The notes under the pieces: generated by a model | Databases searched by the model: none | What the model was told of the DNA's origin: nothing | Seen by the model: the letters and a program-made list of their open reading frames with translations, nothing else | In this document: piece after piece, positions 1-5,887 of the stretch | Layout: each line of letters starts with the position of its first letter | Numbering within the stretch: position 1 is the first letter of the stretch | Assembly (NCBI GenBank): GCA_945866505.1 | Contig: CAMBHH010000200.1 | Span: forward strand, 1 to 5,887 | Origin: Flavobacterium psychrophilum | GTDB lineage: Bacteria; Bacteroidota; Bacteroidia; Flavobacteriales; Flavobacteriaceae | Length of the DNA: 5,887 nt | Reading direction: 5' to 3' | Position numbers and translations under genes: made by a program

Positions 1-101
1 GAGTGTTTTTTGTGAAGTAAAACGGAACAAAAAATGTATCGAGAACCGTTTTTAATGAAATTTTTCTTGTTCTCGATACGATTTTCTATCGAAAATCACT
101 C
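1..101. repeat. Palindromic intergenic repeat (REP-like, possibly dispersed)
   Basis: The segment is built from nested inverted repeats. An exact 11-base pair, GTATCGAGAAC at 36-46 and GTTCTCGATAC at 69-79, encloses a 22-base AT-rich loop. An outer pair, 1-11 with 91-101 (GAGTG at one end, CACTC at the other), matches except for one mismatch and one G-T pair. Two alternative smaller hairpins are GATTTTC/GAAAATC at 80-86/91-97 with a TATC loop, and AAAACGG/CCGTTTT at 19-25/46-52. The right end continues as CGAACTGACG, a string I recall from repeated intergenic elements of flavobacterial genomes; that recall is unchecked. It could be a transcript-end structure for a gene left of the window, a REP-type element or a transposon-derived remnant. 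All three + frames have a stop by position 55, so any upstream gene on this strand ends there or earlier. Confidence 0.55.
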
Positions 102-282
102 GAACTGACGAAAAATTATCATCAAAAACTAATTACACCCAACGGGTTAAATAAGAAATCATAGAAACAATAATGGTATGAGCTAAATTTTGATCAAAAG
201 TCTTGAAACCAAGAGGAAATCTAAAAATAATATACATAAATTTTTTATGTAATTTTTGTGATTTTTGCTCGGTCATTTCAAT
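102..282. other. Intergenic stretch without a supported gene
   Basis: This is AT-rich DNA between the left-edge palindrome and the first promoter box. I see no RNA gene, no strong hairpin and no tandem repeat. The minus strand carries an open frame of 65 codons (stop near 133, ATG near 330), but its ATG lies inside the signal-peptide codons of the divergent gene, it resembles no family I recognise and no promoter box precedes it. It is left unannotated. Confidence 0.5.
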
Positions 283-290
283 TATTTTTG
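283..290 (+). promoter_or_regulatory. Putative -7 promoter box (TATTTTTG) of the first secreted-protein gene
   Basis: TATTTTTG matches the Bacteroidota -7 consensus TANNTTTG and would start transcription near 296, giving a leader of about 25 bases. Candidate -33 TTTG elements occur at 264-267 and 255-258, with spacers of 15 and 24 bases, neither at the usual 19-21. In DNA this AT-rich the box can occur by chance. Confidence 0.4.
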
Positions 291-321
291 AATTTTTAAA
301 TAGTGATTCATCAAAAGAATT

Positions 322-1005
322 ATGAAACAATTTCTTTTATTCATCTTTATTATTGGTTTAACCACGAACAGCTATGGACAAATGGAATTCAATTCTAAAT
401 TCAAAGCCATTCCGCCAGCAAATGTAAAACTAAAGCCTAAAAAAGAAACTTTGCCACCACCAGCAATCGATTTGCCTAAGATTGTAGTGCCAAATCCATT
501 AAAGGAAACCAACATCTTTGGTACAAAACCCAAACCCAACAATTCTTTTGAAATAGGAACTCCCGAAAATCATTTTTCGATGACTCCAACTAATAAATTT
601 GTTAATCCAGGTGATTTAGTAAAAGATAGATTGAATAAAAAAGGAGACAATGAAGACCAAATTGTTTTTCGAAGAAATCAGGATTTAGGAAGTTTTAAAA
701 CCAAGTCACTAACAGCAAAATTAAGTTATCGTGATTACGGAGAAGTCGATGGTGACGAAATACGAGTTTTAATAAACGATAGAACTATTGAAACCGGAAT
801 TTATTTAGACAGCGATTTCAAAGGATTCGAAATTACCTTAGTGGATGGGTTTAATAAAATTGATTTTGAAGCGCTCAATCAAGGAAAGTTAGGACCCAAT
901 ACGGCTGAATTTCGAATTTATGATGATAAAGGAGAACTTATTTCAGCTAGCCAATGGAATTTGGGTACTGGTTTTAAAGCAACGATCATCATCACCAAAG
1001 AATAA
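322..1005 (+). CDS. Secreted protein of unknown function, paralog of the next gene
   Basis: The 227-residue product begins with Met-Lys, a hydrophobic stretch to about residue 13 and a polar end NSYGQ, which fits a Sec signal peptide cut near residue 19. There is no lipobox cysteine, so it should be periplasmic or released. Residues 26-34 (KFKAIPPAN) start a Pro/Lys-rich, probably extended segment that includes NIFGTKPKPN at 64-73 and FSMT at 85-88. After DLGSFKTKS (121-129), residues 135-227 form a compact domain with SYRDY, DGDEI and IND (135-153), GFNKI (176-180) and PNTAE (192-196). I read the regular alternation of hydrophobic residues there as a beta-sandwich, Ig-like fold resembling C-terminal domains of other exported Bacteroidota proteins; this is inference. 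The same blocks in the same order occur in the product of 1143-1868, so the two genes are a tandem duplication. No catalytic motif is visible. No strong Shine-Dalgarno precedes the ATG; the start was chosen because it gives the signal peptide. The alternative is a structural or binding protein with no enzyme activity. Confidence 0.85.
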   Translation: MKQFLLFIFIIGLTTNSYGQMEFNSKFKAIPPANVKLKPKKETLPPPAIDLPKIVVPNPLKETNIFGTKPKPNNSFEIGTPENHFSMTPTNKFVNPGDLVKDRLNKKGDNEDQIVFRRNQDLGSFKTKSLTAKLSYRDYGEVDGDEIRVLINDRTIETGIYLDSDFKGFEITLVDGFNKIDFEALNQGKLGPNTAEFRIYDDKGELISASQWNLGTGFKATIIITKE

Positions 1006-1034
1006 AAACTGCGGTTTTAAAATGGTTTTTTTTT
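1005..1034 (+). terminator. Weak candidate terminator after the first secreted-protein gene
   Basis: AAAACT at 1005-1010 can pair with GGTTTT at 1024-1029 (one G-T pair) or, partly, with GTTTT at 1014-1018. A run of nine T residues covers 1026-1034. The stem is short and AT-rich, so the T run is the stronger part of the signal. It would separate the two paralogous genes. Confidence 0.3.
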
Positions 1035-1099
1035 GTTTATTTAAAAAAATCAAAACAATAATTATACTTTTTTTATGATTTTGGGTCTCAAAATTCTAT

Positions 1100-1107
1100 T
1101 AATTTTG
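1100..1107 (+). promoter_or_regulatory. Putative -7 promoter box (TAATTTTG) of the second secreted-protein gene
   Basis: TAATTTTG fits TANNTTTG. It lies 35 bases before the ATG at 1143, giving a leader of about 30 bases. The nearest TTTG that could serve as a -33 element is at 1080-1083, with a 16-base spacer, shorter than the usual 19-21. Together with the T run after the first gene it suggests that the paralogs have separate promoters. Chance occurrence in AT-rich DNA cannot be excluded. Confidence 0.4.
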
Positions 1108-1142
1108 TCGTTCTAAGATCGGATAGTTGTTGTAAAAAATCT

Positions 1143-1868
1143 ATGAAAAAAATTCTTTTTTTTGTTTCTATTATTAGCATTACATCAAACGCCTTTGGTC
1201 AGTTTGATTCTAATATTAAATTCAAAGCGATTCCACCTGCAAATACAAAACCAAAATCAAAAAAAGAGACTCCAGCTTCCTCTGATTTCCCTAAAATAGT
1301 TTTTCCAAAAATCGTTGCGCCAAATGTTTTTACAGCGACGAATATCTTTGGAACAAAACCCAAGCCGAATGCTTTATTTGATTTTGGTACTGCCGAAAAT
1401 AATTTTTCGATGACATTGAAAAATAAGTTTGAGCACAAATTAGGCGATGTCTATCAAGCCAATATGTCGAAAGATTTAAGTACAACGATGATTCGAGAAG
1501 GACTAAAAGAGGATAATAGTTTTTTAGATAGGAAGGATCGTGATTTAGGAGAATTTAGAACCAAATCTCATTTTTTATTTATTAGTTATAGAGATTACAT
1601 TCAAATCGATGGCGATTTAATTACTATTTATGTAAATGATAAATTGTTTCGCTCTCAATTGTATTTGTATTCTCAAATGGATCAAATTAAAATTCCATTG
1701 GTAGTAGGGATTAATAAAGTGGAGCTGGTTGTTGCAAGTACAGGAACTTCAGGTGGAAATACTGCCGAAATTCATGCTGCTGATGATGCTGGCAAAACAA
1801 TTACCGATGAATATTGGAACAATTTGGCACTGGGAACAAAAATTAAGTTACTGGTGATAAAGGAGTAA
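1143..1868 (+). CDS. Secreted protein of unknown function, paralog of the previous gene
   Basis: The 241-residue product starts with a Met-Lys-Lys signal peptide, a hydrophobic core and the end NAFGQ, probably cut near residue 19; no lipobox cysteine is present. It shares with the upstream protein, in the same order, KFKAIPPAN at exactly residues 26-34, NIFGTKPKPN (67-76), FSMT (88-91), DLG.F.TKS (134-142), SYRDY..DGD....VND (148-166), G.NK (189-192) and NTAE (206-209). The shared pieces cover the signal peptide, the Pro/Lys-rich linker and the C-terminal domain. Differences are a doubled PKIV in the linker (residues 50-53 and 55-58, single in the upstream protein) and an insertion of roughly ten residues between the linker and the C-terminal domain (about 101-133). 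The C-terminal hundred residues alternate like beta strands, so a beta-sandwich is inferred. No enzymatic motif is visible and the function is unknown. The start follows from the signal peptide; no clear Shine-Dalgarno precedes it. The 58-base gap to guaA holds a T run but no convincing hairpin. Confidence 0.85.
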   Translation: MKKILFFVSIISITSNAFGQFDSNIKFKAIPPANTKPKSKKETPASSDFPKIVFPKIVAPNVFTATNIFGTKPKPNALFDFGTAENNFSMTLKNKFEHKLGDVYQANMSKDLSTTMIREGLKEDNSFLDRKDRDLGEFRTKSHFLFISYRDYIQIDGDLITIYVNDKLFRSQLYLYSQMDQIKIPLVVGINKVELVVASTGTSGGNTAEIHAADDAGKTITDEYWNNLALGTKIKLLVIKE

Positions 1869-1914
1869 TTTGTTTTTTTTCTAATTTCAATTTTTCATTC
1901 CCAATTATAAAAAG

Positions 1915-1922
1915 TATTTTTG
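1915..1922 (+). promoter_or_regulatory. -7 promoter box (TATTTTTG) of guaA, four bases before the ATG
   Basis: TATTTTTG fits the Bacteroidota -7 consensus TANNTTTG and is followed by CAAA and then the guaA ATG. A degenerate -33 region (TTTTTC, 1891-1896) lies about 18 bases upstream. Initiation a few bases after the box would fall at or next to the start codon, giving a leaderless or nearly leaderless mRNA. No Shine-Dalgarno sequence is present, which is consistent. Confidence 0.55.
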
Positions 1923-1926
1923 CAAA

Positions 1927-3456
1927 ATGCAACACAACGTACTTATTTTAGATTTCGGATCGCAATACACACAACTTATTGCCCGACGAGTTCGCGAATT
2001 AAATATTTTTTGCGAAATTTTTCCCTACAATCATTTCCCCAATGATTTATCCTCTTATAAAGCAGTAATTCTTGGCGGAAGTCCATTTTCTGTACGCGGA
2101 GAAGATGCTCCTCATCCCGATTTATCTCAAATTAGAGGAAAATTACCAACGCTTGCCGTATGTTACGGAGCGCAATATTTGGCTCATTTTAGTGGCGGCG
2201 AAGTTGCAGCTTCCAACACCAGAGAATACGGACGAGCTAATTTAACTTATATTAAAGAAGACGAAGTTTTTTTTGAAGGCGTTTCAGAGAACAGCCAAGT
2301 TTGGATGAGTCATAGCGATAGCATCAAAGCATTACCAACGAATGGTGTAAAGCTAGCAAGCACCCACGATGTAGAATTTGCTGCTTATAAAATCGAAGGC
2401 GAAACTACTTATGCCATCCAATACCATCCCGAGGTTTTTCACTCCACCGATGGATCCAAAATGTTGGAAAATTTCTTGGTAAAAATAGCCGAAGTTCCTC
2501 AAAATTTCACTCCAAATGCTTTCGTTGAAGAAATTGTGGCCGAAATGAAAGAAAAATTGCAAGACGACAAAGTAGTTCTTGGTCTTTCTGGCGGTGTCGA
2601 TTCTACAGTAGCAGCGGTATTATTGCATAAGGCGATTGGAAAAAACCTCTATTGTATTTTTGTCAATAATGGTTTGCTTCGAAAAGATGAATTTCAAAGC
2701 GTTTTAGACCAATATGAAGGAATGGGATTGAACGTAAGAGGTGTAGATGCTTCCCAACGTTTTTACGATGCCTTGGCTGGAGTTTCTGATCCAGAATTGA
2801 AAAGAAAAGCCATTGGTAATGCATTCATAGAAGTTTTTGATGTAGAATCGCATCGCATTGAAGACGTAAAATGGTTGGCGCAAGGAACTATTTATCCTGA
2901 CGTAATCGAATCGGTTTCGGTAAAAGGGCCATCGGCAACTATAAAATCACATCACAATGTGGGCGGTTTGCCGGATTATATGAAATTAAAAGTGGTGGAA
3001 CCTTTGCGCATGCTTTTCAAAGACGAAGTGCGCAGAGTAGGAGCAACACTGGGAATTGACCCGGAATTGTTAGGAAGACATCCGTTTCCAGGACCAGGAT
3101 TATCGATTCGTATTCTCGGAGATATCACACTAGAAAAAGTGCAAATTTTGCAAGATGTAGATAAAGTTTTTATCGATGGATTAAAATCGTGGGGCTTGTA
3201 TGATCAAGTTTGGCAAGCCGGAGCTATTTTACTTCCTGTAAACAGTGTAGGAGTAATGGGTGATGAGCGAACTTACGAAAAAGTAGTCGCACTTCGAGCA
3301 GTACAATCTACAGACGGAATGACCGCTGACTGGGTGCATTTGCCTTATGAATTCTTGATGAAAGTGTCTAACGATATTATCAATAAAGTGAAAGGGGTAA
3401 ATAGAGTGGTGTATGACATCAGCTCAAAACCACCTGCAACTATCGAATGGGAATAA
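1927..3456 (+). CDS. guaA: GMP synthase (glutamine-hydrolysing)
   Basis: This enzyme makes GMP from XMP, ATP and glutamine, the last step of guanine nucleotide synthesis, in the cytoplasm. The 509-residue product is full length; family members are typically 510-525. Residues 1 to about 190 are the class I glutamine amidotransferase domain, with the nucleophile Cys79 in AVCYGAQ and the catalytic His167 and Glu169 in YHPEV. Residues of about 200-385 are the ATP-pyrophosphatase domain, with the P-loop SGGVDS at 221-226. The GMP synthase signature HPFPGPGL (385-392) leads into the dimerisation domain, which ends in [11 protein letters not shown], the usual C-terminus. The N-terminus, [15 protein letters not shown] from residue 6, fits this ATG as the start; no Shine-Dalgarno precedes it, and a -7 box lies only four bases upstream. 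No frameshift or missing key residue is seen. It stands as a single-gene unit, bounded by its own promoter box and a strong terminator. I see no purine riboswitch in the short upstream gap. Confidence 0.98.
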   Translation: MQHNVLILDFGSQYTQLIARRVRELNIFCEIFPYNHFPNDLSSYKAVILGGSPFSVRGEDAPHPDLSQIRGKLPTLAVCYGAQYLAHFSGGEVAASNTREYGRANLTYIKEDEVFFEGVSENSQVWMSHSDSIKALPTNGVKLASTHDVEFAAYKIEGETTYAIQYHPEVFHSTDGSKMLENFLVKIAEVPQNFTPNAFVEEIVAEMKEKLQDDKVVLGLSGGVDSTVAAVLLHKAIGKNLYCIFVNNGLLRKDEFQSVLDQYEGMGLNVRGVDASQRFYDALAGVSDPELKRKAIGNAFIEVFDVESHRIEDVKWLAQGTIYPDVIESVSVKGPSATIKSHHNVGGLPDYMKLKVVEPLRMLFKDEVRRVGATLGIDPELLGRHPFPGPGLSIRILGDITLEKVQILQDVDKVFIDGLKSWGLYDQVWQAGAILLPVNSVGVMGDERTYEKVVALRAVQSTDGMTADWVHLPYEFLMKVSNDIINKVKGVNRVVYDISSKPPATIEWE

Positions 3457-3499
3457 ATAAATACGGATTGTATTTTAGAGACGATTATGAAATTATGTA

Positions 3500-3540
3500 A
3501 AAACGGTATCAGATTTTGGATTAAAATTTGATGCCGTTTT
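3500..3540 (+). terminator. Intrinsic terminator of guaA
   Basis: AAAACGGTATCA at 3500-3511 pairs with TGATGCCGTTTT at 3529-3540 with a single G-T pair. The pairing continues inward (3512-3517 with 3523-3528, one G-T pair), giving an 18-base-pair stem with a five-base GGATT loop. The right arm ends in TTTT after the GC-containing core, supplying a short U tract. It starts 44 bases after the guaA stop codon. Confidence 0.75.
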
Positions 3541-3542
3541 GC

Positions 3543-3550
3543 TATCTTTG
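3543..3550 (+). promoter_or_regulatory. -7 promoter box (TATCTTTG) of the LysM-protein gene
   Basis: TATCTTTG fits the Bacteroidota -7 consensus TANNTTTG exactly and predicts a start near 3556 with a leader of about 24 bases. TTTG elements at 3515-3518 and 3527-3530 are spaced 24 and 12 bases away, so the -33 element is unclear; either would lie inside the guaA terminator stem. Confidence 0.6.
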
Positions 3551-3579
3551 GAAAACTAATTTTTTATATAAAAGGAAGG

Positions 3580-5481
3580 ATGAAATATTTTACAATAGTG
3601 TGTTGGGCTACTTTGGTTTTTTCTTTAAACAGTTTTTCTCAAGAAAAAAACACGACACACAAGGTGGAAAAGGGTGAAACTATTACCCAAATTGCCCAAA
3701 AATACAAGGTCACACCCTATGATATATATCAATTAAACCCCGATGCACAAAGCGGTTTAAAACCCAATAGCGTTTTACTAATTCCCCAAAAAGGAAATAC
3801 CAACAAAGCCATTTCTAAAGGTATCACTCATAAAGTGGAACCCAAAGAAACTTTATTTGGTATTGAAAAAAAATACGGCGTTTCTGAAGAAGCCTTGAAA
3901 AAAGCCAATCCAGATTTAGAAAAATTAGGATTGCAAATCGGTCAAACACTTATCATCCCTTCAAGTTCAGATGCAAAAACAGTTGTTCCTATTCCTGAAA
4001 AAGTTGTCTATCACGAAGTACTTGCTAAAGAAACCAAATATTCTATTGCCAAACAATATGGAATCACTATAGAGGAACTAGAAAAAAGAAATCCAAAAAT
4101 TATTCCCAATTTATCCGTTGGACAAAATTTAATCATCAAAGGAACTGCTCCGAAAGCAGCAATTTCGGAACCGCAAAAAGAAGCAGTAAAACCAGTTATT
4201 CCAAAAGTCAACTATAGCAATTATGAGGTCAAACCCAAAGAAACCTTATACAGTTTGTCGAAAATGTCGGGATTGTCACAAGACGAATTGGTGCTTTTGA
4301 ATCCAGCTCTGGCCAATGGCGTTGAGGTTGGAATGATTATTAAAGTTCCAGAATCCACTTTAATGCCACAGGAAGTTGAAATTAAAAAAGTGTACACCTC
4401 ATTATCGAAAAACTCGAATGACAGAAAAAAAATGGTTTTATTGCTGCCTTTTAATTTGTCTAAAATCGAAGGAGACACGATAAATTCTACTGCAACGCGT
4501 TTGAAAAAGGACAAGTTTTTGAATATGACTTTAGATTTTTATTCAGGCGCGTTAATGGCAATAGATTCTGCTAAAAGTATCGGAATTCCAATAGATGTAA
4601 GCATTTTCGATTCGCAAGAAACCAAAAACAGTTCCAATATTTCTGCCATCCATCAGCAAAATAATTTGGAATCTGCCGATGCTATAATTGGTCCTTTTTA
4701 TCAAAATAATGTCGAAAAAACAGCCGCATTAATAAGTAATACTAAGGTAGCTGTGATTTCACCTTTATCTAAAGATGTTGGAAATTCATTTCCGAACTTG
4801 TACCAAACTATTCCAACAGCCGATGCTTTGAAACGTGCTGTTTTCGATTATATGATTGCCAAAGGAGGAAATGTTATTGCCGTTGTCGATAAGAAAAAAG
4901 AATCGGCACGGCAATTTATGCAACAAAATTACAAGGAAGTACAATTTGCTGCTTTGCTAGAAAACGGAAGCTTGTCCGTAGCAAATTTGAAAGGTTTGTT
5001 TGTAAAAGATAGAATCAATTATGTCGTTTTAGCATCTGAGAATACAGGAATGATCAAAAATACGATGGCAACTATGATAAGTGCTATGGCAAATTATAAT
5101 GTGGAATTGGTCATTTTTGAGCCTAACGAAACATTAGATACAGATGAAATTAGTTTTGAGAGTTTAACCAAATTAAAACTAATGTATCCCTCTATAGCAC
5201 GTGAAAATAATTCTGCTGAAGCACAAATTTTTAAAAAAGAATACAGAAAGAAAAACAAAATTTTACCAAGTACGTATGCCACTCGTGGTTTTGATGTCAC
5301 TTTTGATACCATGTTGCGTTTGTCACAAGGGAAAAGCTATCAAGAAACTGCCGATGCTGCAGCTACGGAGCAAGTCGATAACAAATTTGAGTATTATAAA
5401 AAACCGGATGGAGGTTACACCAACAAAGGAATTTATATTTTGTATTACGATACTGATTTAACTATCAAGGAAGCGAATTGA
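3580..5481 (+). CDS. Exported protein with four LysM domains and a type-1 periplasmic-binding-like domain
   Basis: The 633-residue product starts with a Sec signal peptide (hydrophobic to about residue 15, then SFSQ, cut near residue 20). The single early cysteine, Cys8, lies inside the hydrophobic core and is not a lipobox. Four LysM repeats follow at about 27-69, 84-127, 145-187 and 214-257. Each has the pattern (H/Y).V..(K/G)ET...I, a central NP and an ending such as LLIP or LIIP; LysM modules bind the N-acetylglucosamine chains of peptidoglycan. Pro/Lys-rich linkers separate them, the longest at about 188-212. Residues of about 285-585 resemble a type-1 periplasmic-binding fold of the leucine-binding/receptor family: LLLPF at 287-291, FYSGALMAID at 320-329, IIGPFY at 369-374, AVISPLS at 391-397 and a final cluster near 566-580. 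LysM plus this fold is a known Bacteroidota architecture, often annotated as an amino-acid ABC transporter substrate-binding protein. No transporter genes lie in the window, so a cell-wall-anchored sensor or regulator, comparable to the periplasmic-binding-like part of LpoA, is at least as plausible. The start has GGAAGG directly before the ATG and gives the signal peptide. DSA (329-331) and DTM (576-578) fit the Bacteroidota O-glycosylation motif, but that is weak evidence. Confidence 0.9.
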   Translation: MKYFTIVCWATLVFSLNSFSQEKNTTHKVEKGETITQIAQKYKVTPYDIYQLNPDAQSGLKPNSVLLIPQKGNTNKAISKGITHKVEPKETLFGIEKKYGVSEEALKKANPDLEKLGLQIGQTLIIPSSSDAKTVVPIPEKVVYHEVLAKETKYSIAKQYGITIEELEKRNPKIIPNLSVGQNLIIKGTAPKAAISEPQKEAVKPVIPKVNYSNYEVKPKETLYSLSKMSGLSQDELVLLNPALANGVEVGMIIKVPESTLMPQEVEIKKVYTSLSKNSNDRKKMVLLLPFNLSKIEGDTINSTATRLKKDKFLNMTLDFYSGALMAIDSAKSIGIPIDVSIFDSQETKNSSNISAIHQQNNLESADAIIGPFYQNNVEKTAALISNTKVAVISPLSKDVGNSFPNLYQTIPTADALKRAVFDYMIAKGGNVIAVVDKKKESARQFMQQNYKEVQFAALLENGSLSVANLKGLFVKDRINYVVLASENTGMIKNTMATMISAMANYNVELVIFEPNETLDTDEISFESLTKLKLMYPSIARENNSAEAQIFKKEYRKKNKILPSTYATRGFDVTFDTMLRLSQGKSYQETADAAATEQVDNKFEYYKKPDGGYTNKGIYILYYDTDLTIKEAN

Positions 5482-5529
5482 GAAAGTGTCCAATAATCAG
5501 TTTATAGTGTTCAGTTACATTCCAACCCA

Positions 5530-5557
5530 AAAACCCAAAACCCAAAACCCAAAACCC
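5530..5557 (+). repeat. Tandem heptamer repeat, four copies of AAAACCC, before the OsmC-family start
   Basis: Four exact head-to-tail copies of AAAACCC lie at 5530-5536, 5537-5543, 5544-5550 and 5551-5557. They are preceded by a further AACCCA remnant and followed by AAAC and the ATG at 5562. The array occupies the place where a ribosome-binding site would sit. Short perfect repeats like this can change copy number by replication slippage, which here would alter spacing, not reading frame. Confidence 0.9.
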
Positions 5558-5561
5558 AAAC

Positions 5562-5887
5562 ATGACTTCAAAAGTAACTTATTTAGGCGATTTAAGAACC
5601 TCGTCGATACATTTGCAATCCGGAAGCGAAATCATCTCGGATGCGCCATTAGATAACAACGGAAAAGGAGAAGCATTCTCGCCAACAGATACGGTTGCCA
5701 ATGCTTTGGCAAGTTGTATGATGACTGTTATGGGAATCAAAGCCAGGGATTTGAATGTTGATTTCACTGGTGCTACAGCTGCTGTGAATAAAATTATGCA
5801 AGCCGACCCCAGAAGAATAAACACTATCGAAATTGTTTTTGATATGAACGTTGCCACAGATGAAAAAACCAAAATTATTCTTGAAAG
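5562..5887 (+). CDS. OsmC/Ohr-family protein, putative thiol peroxidase (3' end outside window)
   Basis: 108 complete codons are present and the frame is open at the right edge, so the gene continues beyond the window; family members have about 140 residues. The N-terminus MTSKVTYLGDLRT and the block FSPTDTVANALASCMMTVMGI-like region at 39-59, which carries the expected peroxidatic Cys52 after ALAS, are typical of OsmC/Ohr proteins. These reduce organic hydroperoxides and use a second, resolving cysteine that would lie in the missing C-terminal part, so its presence cannot be checked here. The expected location is the cytoplasm. The ATG was chosen because the family N-terminus begins there; no Shine-Dalgarno is seen and the AAAACCC array ends four bases upstream. 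Neither a terminator nor a clear TANNTTTG box lies in the 80 bases after the LysM gene, so read-through from it is possible. OsmC itself versus Ohr cannot be distinguished from this fragment. Confidence 0.9.
   Translation, partial: MTSKVTYLGDLRTSSIHLQSGSEIISDAPLDNNGKGEAFSPTDTVANALASCMMTVMGIKARDLNVDFTGATAAVNKIMQADPRRINTIEIVFDMNVATDEKTKIILE

Noticed and set aside
1..55. Possible 3' end of an upstream + strand gene
   Set aside because: The three frames stop at 13-15, 53-55 and 18-20, too short to identify any product, and the region is better explained by the palindrome.
133..330. Minus-strand open frame of 65 codons before the first secreted-protein gene
   Set aside because: Its ATG overlaps the first codons of the + strand gene, no promoter box precedes it on that strand, and the translation resembles no family I recognise. 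An internal ATG near 276 would give a 47-residue peptide with equally little support.
1199..1438. Minus-strand open frame inside the second secreted-protein gene
   Set aside because: It is antisense to a coherent secreted protein with a clear paralog, and its Phe/Gly-rich translation follows from the Lys/Pro-rich codons on the other strand.
1869..1926. Purine riboswitch upstream of guaA
   Set aside because: The gap is only 58 bases, shows no aptamer-like paired structure, and the promoter box lies next to the ATG, leaving no leader.
3601..3603. Early cysteine (Cys8) of the LysM protein as a lipoprotein attachment site
   Set aside because: It lies in the middle of the hydrophobic signal segment with no lipobox context; the polar end SFSQ near residue 20 fits signal peptidase I cleavage better.
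5201..5461. Second + strand open frame inside the end of the LysM-protein gene
   Set aside because: It overlaps the periplasmic-binding-like domain in another frame, has no recognisable motif and lacks its own promoter or initiation signal.
5530..5557. AAAACCC array as a CRISPR array or a true telomere
   Set aside because: The units are contiguous seven-base repeats with no spacers and only four copies, inside a chromosomal gene-to-gene gap.

Overview
The window looks like chromosomal DNA of a Flavobacterium-type bacterium (Bacteroidota). The evidence is AT-rich intergenic DNA, start regions with little or no Shine-Dalgarno signal, TANNTTTG-type -7 promoter boxes upstream of four of the five genes, and protein sequences that read as flavobacterial (GuaA, a four-LysM/periplasmic-binding-fold protein, an OsmC-family protein). 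The genus is inferred from recall of sequence style, not from a search.

Layout: all five genes lie on the + strand. Positions 1-101 hold a palindromic, probably dispersed intergenic repeat, followed by about 220 bases with no convincing gene. Then come two tandem genes (322-1005 and 1143-1868) for paralogous small secreted proteins of unknown function. They share a signal peptide, a Pro/Lys-rich linker and a C-terminal domain that looks like a beta-sandwich. Next is guaA (1927-3456), the complete GMP synthase of purine biosynthesis, with a promoter box so close to the ATG that its mRNA should be leaderless or nearly so, and a strong hairpin terminator at 3500-3540. Two bases after the terminator is the -7 box of the next gene (3580-5481), which encodes an exported protein with four LysM repeats and a type-1 periplasmic-binding-like domain. 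After an 80-base spacer containing four copies of the heptamer AAAACCC, an OsmC/Ohr-family gene starts at 5562 and runs off the window.

The genes do not form one obvious pathway. GuaA is cytoplasmic nucleotide metabolism, the LysM protein probably acts at the peptidoglycan, OsmC is a putative thiol peroxidase, and the two paralogs are exported proteins of unknown role. Promoter boxes in front of the first four genes and a terminator after guaA suggest mostly separate transcription units. The OsmC gene may be read from the LysM gene, because no terminator or clear promoter lies between them.

I found no mobile element, CRISPR array, tRNA/rRNA or defence system. The items most worth a second look are the duplicated secreted-protein pair, the AAAACCC repeat directly before the OsmC start, the palindromic repeat at the left edge, and the terminator/promoter junction after guaA.
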